Shown: positions 58,318 through 64,000 of the stretch, piece after piece | How positions within the stretch are numbered: the first letter of the stretch is position 1 | Layout of the letters: each line of letters begins with the position of its first letter | Assembly: GCF_001500045.1 (NCBI RefSeq) | Contig: NZ_LQIX01000007.1 | Location: forward strand, 1 to 64,000 | Origin: Mycobacterium sp. GA-1199 | Lineage (GTDB): Bacteria; Actinomycetota; Actinomycetes; Mycobacteriales; Mycobacteriaceae | Direction: 5' to 3' | Length of the DNA: 64,000 bases | Notes under the pieces: generated by a model | Told to the model about the DNA's origin: nothing | The model's database searches: none | The model's input: the letters and a program-made list of their open reading frames with translations, nothing else | Made by a program: the position numbers and the translations under genes

Positions 58318-59811
58318 ATGGATGTTGCGCAGGTGGTCGGCCGGCCCGCAGGTCTACGGCGAATCACGCACGGTCTCGGTGCGCTGGATCGGGAGATCTT
58401 CGAGGCGATCGCCGAGTCGCCGACCCCGCTGCTCGACACCGTGATGCCGCCGCTGACCCGCGCGGCCGACCACTCCAAACTGTGGTTTGCGATCGCCGCT
58501 GCCCTGGCCGCCACCGGTAAGCCCAGCGCGCGCCGCGGCGCGGTCCGCGGGGTGCTCACGCTGGCGGCGACGAGCCTGATCACCAACCAGGGCGCCAAAC
58601 GCATCCGGCGACGGCCCCGCCCGCTGTTCGACTCCGTACCCCTGGTGCGCCGCACGCGCCGCCGACCCACGTCCAACTCACTTCCGTCCGGGCACTCCGC
58701 CAGCGCCGCCGCCTTCGCGGTGGCCGTCGGCCTGGAGAGCGCTTCGCTCGGACTCCCCTTGGCGCTTCTGGCTGGCCTCGTCGGGTTGTCCCGCGTGGCC
58801 GTCGGCGCGCATTACCCCGGGGACGTGATCGCCGGTTTCGGCCTGGGCGCGGCGGTCGCGGTGCTGGGCGGGCGGGTGGTGCCTCCACTGGCGCCGACGA
58901 GGCTTCCGACCGCCGACCCGCTGCGGGTGGAAACCCCGCCGCGGCCGGACGGAGCCGGTGTGGTGCTGGTCGTCAACCCTGCGTCCGGCAGCGGAACCGG
59001 AGCAGACATCATCGAAGAGGTCCGAGAGGCGTTGCCACGTGCCGAGATAGTCGAGCTCTCCGATGACGATGACTTCGACGCGGCGTTGCGCTCGGCGGCT
59101 CAGCGCGCGGAGGTTCTGGCGATCGGCGGCGGAGACGGAACGGTGTCGTGCGCGGCGGCCGCGGCAATCGAGGCGGGTGTGCCGCTGGCGGTGTTCCCGG
59201 GGGGTACCTTCAACCACTTCGCGAAGGACATCGGTTGCGACACGGTGGAAAAGACCATCGACACGATTCGGCGGGGCAGTGTCGCCTGCGTCGACATGGT
59301 GTGCCTGAACGAGAAGCAGATGGTGGTCAACACCGCGAGTATCGGGGCATACCCGGCGTTCGTCCGCACACGAGAGAAGTACGAACGCAAGATCGGCAAG
59401 CCGCTGGCCGGGCTCTACGCGATGTATCACACCTTGCGTCACGAGGATCCGGTCCGCATCCGTTACGACAACAAGACGTTGCAGACGTTCCTGTTCTTCC
59501 TCGGCAATTCGGCTTATCTGCCTTCGGGATTCGCGCCGTCGCGGCGGGACCGGATGGACGACGGCCTGATGGACGTCCGGATCCTCGAGACGGGTCACCG
59601 GTTCAGCAAGCTACGCATCCTGGTCGACGTCGCACTCGGCAGGCTCGAGCGCAGCCCGTTCTACCACGAGATGCGGGTACCCGAGTTCGAGTTCACCGCG
59701 GTCGACGGTCCGACACTGTTGGCGCACGACGGTGAGATCGGAACCGAGTGCGAAACGGCCAGCTTCAGCGTGCGATACCGGGCGCTTCCGGTGTTTCGTC
59801 CGCTTCCGTGA
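58318..59811 (+). CDS. PAP2 phosphatase - diacylglycerol/sphingosine kinase fusion
   Basis: A 497-residue fusion. The N-terminal PAP2 part (about 20-200) has KRIRRRPRP, LPSGHSASAAAFAV and SRVAVGAHYPGDV, the three acid-phosphatase motifs, within membrane helices. The C-terminal part (about 215-497) is a DAGK_cat lipid kinase with VVNPASGSGTG, AIGGGDGTVSCAAA (about 266) and PGGTFNHFAKDIG. So one chain can remove phosphate from a lipid and another site can add it. The start is uncertain: ATG 58318 directly abuts GGGGAG, and ATG 58276 is an alternative. It overlaps the convergent PAP2 gene by 47 bases. Confidence 0.85.
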   Translation: MDVAQVVGRPAGLRRITHGLGALDREIFEAIAESPTPLLDTVMPPLTRAADHSKLWFAIAAALAATGKPSARRGAVRGVLTLAATSLITNQGAKRIRRRPRPLFDSVPLVRRTRRRPTSNSLPSGHSASAAAFAVAVGLESASLGLPLALLAGLVGLSRVAVGAHYPGDVIAGFGLGAAVAVLGGRVVPPLAPTRLPTADPLRVETPPRPDGAGVVLVVNPASGSGTGADIIEEVREALPRAEIVELSDDDDFDAALRSAAQRAEVLAIGGGDGTVSCAAAAAIEAGVPLAVFPGGTFNHFAKDIGCDTVEKTIDTIRRGSVACVDMVCLNEKQMVVNTASIGAYPAFVRTREKYERKIGKPLAGLYAMYHTLRHEDPVRIRYDNKTLQTFLFFLGNSAYLPSGFAPSRRDRMDDGLMDVRILETGHRFSKLRILVDVALGRLERSPFYHEMRVPEFEFTAVDGPTLLAHDGEIGTECETASFSVRYRALPVFRPLP

Positions 59812-60436
59812 CCCGCGGCGACGGCCGCACGGTCAGCAGGCAGAGCACGAAATAGGCGTAGCCCAAAGCCCATCCGGCCACGACGTCGGTCGGATGGTGG
59901 ACGTTGAGCACTACACGCCCGACGCCGATGAGGACGACGACGCCGATGCCCGCGACGATGAGCCACGCGCGGGCGGGTGGACGCACGGCAGGCAGAGCGA
60001 CTGTCAGCAGAGCGAGAACCGCGACGAGCACCCCGAGGGCATGGCCGGAGGGAAACGCTGTTCCCAGCGCGTCGACGAACGCGGTATCCGGGCGCGGACG
60101 ATCGGCGGCTCCCTTCGCGATCTCGGTGACGAGTCCGGCCAGTTCCACCGTCACGATCAGGAATATCGCGATGCGGATCCGGCGGCGCACGAACGCGACA
60201 ATGATGAGGACAACGGTCATCACGCGGAACATCCCGGGCCCCAGAACGGTGCAGAAGGCATCCCATCCCAGCACCCACCCCGGATGGTCTGCGCCCAGCG
60301 GGTAGAAAGCGTCGAGCGCCGCCGAATCGATGTCGGCCAGCCATGCCCACTGCTGCGCGGAACCGATCCACAGCAGGGCATACACCGCGACCGCGGCCAG
60401 CGCCGACACCACCAGCCGAGGCGTGTGTGATGCCAT
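59765..60436 (-). CDS. PAP2-family membrane phosphatase
   Basis: A 223-residue, about six-helix membrane protein with the PAP2 motifs KGAADRPRP, FPSGHALGVLVAV and GRVVLNVHHPTDVVAGWALG. It should dephosphorylate a lipid phosphate or pyrophosphate such as phosphatidate or polyprenyl pyrophosphate on the outer side of the membrane. It is probably the Rv0308-like gene, given the neighbouring Rv0309-like transpeptidase (from memory). The last ~15 codons overlap the convergent kinase-fusion gene. Confidence 0.85.
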   Translation of the reverse strand: MASHTPRLVVSALAAVAVYALLWIGSAQQWAWLADIDSAALDAFYPLGADHPGWVLGWDAFCTVLGPGMFRVMTVVLIIVAFVRRRIRIAIFLIVTVELAGLVTEIAKGAADRPRPDTAFVDALGTAFPSGHALGVLVAVLALLTVALPAVRPPARAWLIVAGIGVVVLIGVGRVVLNVHHPTDVVAGWALGYAYFVLCLLTVRPSPRVTEADETPEAPGIAR

Positions 60437-60483
60437 CGTCCACCTCTACCACGCGGGTCGCCGGGCCGTTAGGGTGGCTGCTC

Positions 60484-60966
60484 ATGGCCGTGTTCCTGCG
60501 CAAGCTGCTCCGTATCGGCGGTATGCCAGACGATTTGCGGGCCGAGGTGGAAGCCGAGGGTGTGCTCTTCCTCGCCGAGTACATCGCGGTGACCCGACGG
60601 TTCAGCGGCAAGATCCCGGGGCGACGTGCGAACGCGAACGTAACCAGTTACGTGGGCTCGCTGGCGCTGACCAACCAACGCGTACTCGCCACGCTGTCGA
60701 CCGTGCCGAAACTGGCCGGCCGCACTATCGATCAACGATGGGACGCTACGCAGTCCGGAACCGTCACCGCCCAGCTCTCGGAGACCGGCGTACAGCTCGA
60801 TGTCGACATCGCCGGTGTCGATTCGCGCTTCACCGGCGAACTTTCGATGCATTACAAGGTCTCCATTCCCGAGGACGTCCTCTCGCGCCTCCCCCGGCGA
60901 TCGGTGTCCTTCGATGTCCCGCCTGAATACGTGTTCCGGGCCGTGGGAGTGCCCTACGACCCGTAG
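60484..60966 (+). CDS. Conserved hypothetical protein
   Basis: A 160-residue soluble protein starting MAVFLRKLLRIGGMPDDLRA. It has a beta-rich body: VTSYVGSLALTNQRVLATLS, SETGVQLDVDIAGVDSRFTG, and an end with DVPPEYVFRAVGVPYDP. The layout resembles PH-like or bacterial-PH-type small domains, but I do not recognise the family. It lies 47 bases from the divergent PAP2 gene and 13 bases before the stop of the convergent 13E12 gene. Confidence 0.7.
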   Translation: MAVFLRKLLRIGGMPDDLRAEVEAEGVLFLAEYIAVTRRFSGKIPGRRANANVTSYVGSLALTNQRVLATLSTVPKLAGRTIDQRWDATQSGTVTAQLSETGVQLDVDIAGVDSRFTGELSMHYKVSIPEDVLSRLPRRSVSFDVPPEYVFRAVGVPYDP

Positions 60967-60979
60967 GTGGCTGCTGCAA

Positions 60980-62482
60980 CTATCGCCCGTCGCTCTTAGA
61001 AGGGTGGGGTTTGTTGCGTTCGGCGAGTTGTGCGTCGACGATCGGTTGGTTGTGGCGGCGTTCGTCGTTGATGGCTTGGGTTCGGGCTTGGGCTCGGGTT
61101 TGTTTGCGGCGCGGCATTTTCAGGGTGCGCGCGTCGTCGGATGCGGTGTCGATGTTGGGGTCGATCAACGCTGGGGCGGTGGGGCGGCACAGTTCGGGAA
61201 ACAGCAGCCGGCTGCCAGGGTGGGTGATGTAGGTCTGGCCGTGTCGCGAGGTCCATTCGATCATGCCGTCGCGGTGCTGTACTTCGCGCCAGCCGGCGAA
61301 GGTTTTGAGCAGGTGGTGGTGTCGGCACAGGCATTTGAGGTTGGAGGCTTGGGTGGGCCCGACCGGATAGGCCACGCTGTGGTCGATGTCGCAGTCGGTG
61401 GCCGGGACATCACAGCCGGGGAACCGGCACGTCATGTCGCGGCAGCGCACAAACCACGCCAGCGGCTCTGAGGGGCGGTAGCGCGGTTCAGGCCCGGCGT
61501 CCCCGGGATGAATGACGGGTTGGATCGTGGCGGTGCCGGCCAGCTTGGCTGCCAGCAGCGGGGCCGGTAGCAGGCCCTTGCCCATCAAATAGCCCGGGTC
61601 GGTGCCCGCCGGAGCGGACGGTGGCTCCTCCTCGCTGGAGGGCACGCGCCCTTCCAACGTGGCCGGGGTGTCATCGGTCAGTGACTCTTCGCGCGCGATC
61701 ATGTGCATGACCACCGCACTCGGTGTCGGCGCCGCGGCGCCGCAGTCGGGGCGTCCACAGCCACAGGCCAGGCGGTCGGCGCCCTGGCCGAGGGCGCCCA
61801 ACGCGTCAGAGCGGCGTTGGTCAACGGTACGTGGGTCGTGGGCACATACCGCGGCGGCCATCGCATCCAGGCGGGTGTCGAGGGCTTGGCCGTCGGTGGC
61901 CAACAATGTGGCTTCCAGCGCGACGGTGCCCGACCCGTCGCGGGGGTCGTGGATATCGACATGGCGCCCGCGTGCGGCGTATTCGGTGCGCCGCACCGCG
62001 GCGGGGTCATAGCGGTCCACGCAGGTGTCGATGGCGGTGTGCAACCGCTCGGTGGACAGGGTGCCCCACTGGGTCAGCTGGGCGGCCAGCTCGGCGTCGA
62101 GTTTGGCCAGGGCGCCCGCATCGCGCACCAGGCGGCTGCGGTGTGCCACTGCGGCCACGGTGCGGTAGGAGATCGCCCCGGTGGCGAACACCGCGCTCAC
62201 CGCCGGCAGGCGCCGGCGCAGGTCATCGGCGAGCAGCAACTGGTGGGAGGCCACCCCCAGCGAGACGCCTTGGGCGGCGGCGACCTCGGCGGCCGCGATC
62301 GCCCAGTTGTCGATGCACCACTGCTCACGATCGACGGACCCGGCTTCACTGATCAGGCGATCGAGCACGTCAGCGGCGGCCGCCAGCCGGTATGCGCTGG
62401 CGGCGTTTTCCACCCGCGCCCACGCCCCGACCGCACCCGCACCCCGGGCACTGCCGGCCGCGGCCACCAATTCATCGAACAT
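60980..62482 (-). CDS. 13E12-repeat family protein (DUF222 + HNH endonuclease)
   Basis: A 500-residue mycobacterial 13E12/REP-family protein. The long DUF222 helical domain is followed by an HNH nuclease-type zinc motif (CRFPGCDVPATDCDIDHSVA...CLCRHHHLLKTF, about residues 400-445). The C-terminal end is basic. Members are multicopy in mycobacteria and are sometimes seen near insertion sites, but their role is unknown. ATG 62482 (AAAGGTT upstream, MFDELVAAAG) is preferred to 62662, whose extra 60 residues look non-coding and reach into the upstream sulfatase promoter. Confidence 0.85.
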   Translation of the reverse strand: MFDELVAAAGSARGAGAVGAWARVENAASAYRLAAAADVLDRLISEAGSVDREQWCIDNWAIAAAEVAAAQGVSLGVASHQLLLADDLRRRLPAVSAVFATGAISYRTVAAVAHRSRLVRDAGALAKLDAELAAQLTQWGTLSTERLHTAIDTCVDRYDPAAVRRTEYAARGRHVDIHDPRDGSGTVALEATLLATDGQALDTRLDAMAAAVCAHDPRTVDQRRSDALGALGQGADRLACGCGRPDCGAAAPTPSAVVMHMIAREESLTDDTPATLEGRVPSSEEEPPSAPAGTDPGYLMGKGLLPAPLLAAKLAGTATIQPVIHPGDAGPEPRYRPSEPLAWFVRCRDMTCRFPGCDVPATDCDIDHSVAYPVGPTQASNLKCLCRHHHLLKTFAGWREVQHRDGMIEWTSRHGQTYITHPGSRLLFPELCRPTAPALIDPNIDTASDDARTLKMPRRKQTRAQARTQAINDERRHNQPIVDAQLAERNKPHPSKSDGR

Positions 62483-62639
62483 GTGCTCGAACCTTTCGAC
62501 CCGCTGGTGGTGTGACCAGCGGTCAACACCCATCTGTGGATGAATCCCAACTTGGGGATAACGCGCCGACCGAGCCGAAGGCTTGCCCGATCGGCCCCCG
62601 CACGCTGGAGTGGGGATGTCGACGACGAAAGGATCCGCA

Positions 62640-64000
62640 GTGACAGACCGGCGCCGAGACAACGTGCTGATCGTTCACTGGCACGACCTCGGCCGCTATC
62701 TCGGCGCCTACGGCCACCACGATGTGTCGAGTCCGCGTCTCGACGAACTCGCCGCCGAAGGCATTCTGTTCACCCGCGCGCACGCGACTGCGCCACTCTG
62801 CTCGCCATCGCGGGGATCGTTGTTCACGGGCCGCTATCCCCAGAGCAACGGACTCGTCGGCCTGGCCCACCACGGATGGGAATATCGCGCGGGCGTCCGT
62901 ACGCTGCCGCAGATTCTGTCCGAATCTGGTTGGCACACCGCGTTGTTCGGTATGCAGCACGAAACCTCATACCCCGCCAGGCTTGGCTTCGATGAGTACG
63001 ACGTCTCGAATTCCTACTGTGAATACGTCGTCGAACACGCGACGCGGTGGCTGACCGAGCCGCCCGAGAAGCCGTTCCTGTTGACGGCGGGCTTCTTCGA
63101 GACACATCGACCGTACCCGCGCGACAGGTATGAACCGGCCGATGCCACCGGCGTCGACGTCCCCGAATATCTGCCCGACACTGCGGAGGTCAGGCAGGAC
63201 CTCGCCGAGTTCTACGGATCGATATCGGTGGCCGACGCCGCGGTCGGCCGTCTGCTCGACACCCTCTCGGCGACCGGCCTCGACCGCACCACCTGGGTCG
63301 TGTTCATGACCGACCACGGCCCAGCACTTCCCCGCGCCAAATCGACGCTGTACGACGCGGGTACGGGGATCGCGATGATCGTGCGCCCACCGCGCGACGC
63401 AACCATCCACCCAAAGGTCTACGACGAGTTGTTCAGCGGCGTGGACCTGCTTCCCACACTGCTCGAAGTCCTCGGTGTCGAGGTACCAGCCGGCGTCGAG
63501 GGACTCTCGCACAAGGCCGCTTTGCTGGCCTCCCCCGAGCCGCCCGTGCGCACCGAGGTGTACACCACGAAGACCTACCACGACTCCTTCGACCCCATCC
63601 GCGCGATCCGAACCAAGGAATACAGCTACATCGAGAACTACGCGTCGCGCCCGCTTCTCGATCTACCGTTGGATATCGCCGACAGTGCGCCCGGGCGAAT
63701 CGTCACCCCCCTCACCCGTACAGAGCGGCCGCAACGAGAGCTCTACGACCTGCGCGCGGACCCCAACGAGTCGAACAACCTTCTGGCCCAACGCGGCTCG
63801 GACGTGGCGGAATCCATCGCCGACGATCTGGCCCTGCTGCTCAACGACTGGCGCGTCAAGACCAACGATGTGATCCCGTCGGAGTTCGCAGGCACCCGGA
63901 TATCGGAGCGCTACACCGAAACATATCTGCGTATTCAAGGTCAGCTGCCGAGCCGCTCCGCACTCGCGGCCGAACGCGGCGTCACGGACGACCACAGCGA
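62640..64000 (+). CDS. Sulfatase family protein (cut by right edge)
   Basis: At least 453 residues of a type I sulfatase-fold enzyme; no stop before the window ends. The sulfatase signature ATAPLCSPSRGSLFTGRYP carries the CxPxR motif (Cys near 54) that is converted to formylglycine. Also visible are VLIVHWHDLGRYLGAYG for metal contacts, GMQHETSYPARLGF and FMTDHGPALPRAKS. The GTG at 62640 has AAAGGA six bases upstream and is preferred to the ATG at 62616. There is no signal peptide from either start, so the enzyme is probably cytoplasmic. It should hydrolyse a sulfate (or phosphonate) ester; substrate unknown. Divergent from the 13E12 gene. Confidence 0.85.
   Translation, partial: MTDRRRDNVLIVHWHDLGRYLGAYGHHDVSSPRLDELAAEGILFTRAHATAPLCSPSRGSLFTGRYPQSNGLVGLAHHGWEYRAGVRTLPQILSESGWHTALFGMQHETSYPARLGFDEYDVSNSYCEYVVEHATRWLTEPPEKPFLLTAGFFETHRPYPRDRYEPADATGVDVPEYLPDTAEVRQDLAEFYGSISVADAAVGRLLDTLSATGLDRTTWVVFMTDHGPALPRAKSTLYDAGTGIAMIVRPPRDATIHPKVYDELFSGVDLLPTLLEVLGVEVPAGVEGLSHKAALLASPEPPVRTEVYTTKTYHDSFDPIRAIRTKEYSYIENYASRPLLDLPLDIADSAPGRIVTPLTRTERPQRELYDLRADPNESNNLLAQRGSDVAESIADDLALLLNDWRVKTNDVIPSEFAGTRISERYTETYLRIQGQLPSRSALAAERGVTDDHS

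Noticed and set aside
60980..62482. 13E12 gene as evidence of a mobile element
   Set aside because: No inverted repeats, target duplications or transposase motifs were seen around it; the family is common in mycobacterial chromosomes.
1..64000. CRISPR array, prophage, insertion sequence or rRNA genes
   Set aside because: No regularly spaced repeats, integrase, transposase, phage structural genes or rRNA sequence were recognised in the window.

Overview
The window is high-G+C DNA from a Mycobacterium/Mycolicibacterium-type actinomycete. The evidence is gene content and order. An iniB-like gene, an Rv0340-like gene, the Rv0339c-type STAND/LuxR regulator (IniR), the Rv0338c-type EtfD, the Rv0337c-type aminotransferase, UdgA (Rv0322-like), Dcd (Rv0321-like) and, further right, an Rv0309-like L,D-transpeptidase next to PAP2 proteins recall the Rv0308-Rv0341 region of M. 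tuberculosis. That comparison is from memory, not from a search. Mycothiol-dependent-type enzymes, a 13E12/HNH protein, an EmbR-like SARP-FHA regulator and a PknD-like kinase also fit.

Layout. (1) 1-7400 is an ini-type envelope-stress locus: iniB-like and Rv0340-like genes on the minus strand and, on the plus strand, Hsp70-like / IniR / Hsp70-like. Three promoter regions carry clustered copies of a TTAGGGGAT motif. (2) 7468-16212 holds etfD behind two matching palindromes, an aminotransferase, a YibE/F membrane protein, a LuxR regulator and a methyltransferase. (3) 16271-22668 is a mostly minus-strand block with a DinB/MDMPI-like enzyme, a VOC protein, a P450, UdgA, a membrane-anchored DUF7159-type protein, Dcd and a tRNA-Gly(CCC). 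(4) 22921-33367 holds a GT87-type transferase, a lipase-like protein, an orphan substrate-binding lipoprotein, a PknD-like kinase with an EmbR-like regulator, exported proteins and a GlxA-type regulator.

(5) 33436-41694 is an accessory, partly decayed and more A/T-rich segment. It has an HD-domain gene, a frameshifted nitroreductase, half of a cupin, a decayed copy of a small secreted-protein gene, then a compact SxtJ-like/SGNH fusion - NodU/SxtI-type carbamoyltransferase - 55-residue SxtK/DUF5989-like operon, a methyltransferase, a fragment of an HD gene and an intact copy of the small secreted-protein gene. (6) 41784-46188 holds a large exported PE-PPE-domain-like protein, an M15-like exported protein and an SDR. 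(7) 46195-51039 is a tight five-gene minus-strand operon joining a GH26-like glycosidase, a GAF-SpoIIE phosphatase, a cellulose-synthase-like GT2, a STAS protein and an RsbW-like kinase. It looks like an exopolysaccharide synthase with its own partner-switching circuit. (8) 51234-64000 holds another DUF7159-type protein, an exported cupin, a third Hsp70-like protein, a FAD/Rieske oxidoreductase, envelope enzymes (L,D-transpeptidase, PAP2-lipid kinase fusion, PAP2), a 13E12 protein and a sulfatase cut by the window edge.

Most of the window concerns the cell envelope and how its state is sensed. Five proteins share one plan: a cytoplasmic ASKHA/Hsp70-like or DUF7159 domain, one membrane helix and a disordered Thr/Pro-rich tail. 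The strongest candidates for something not well described are the Sxt-like carbamoylation module, the partner-switch glycan operon, and the Hsp70-like/IniR locus with its shared promoter motif.
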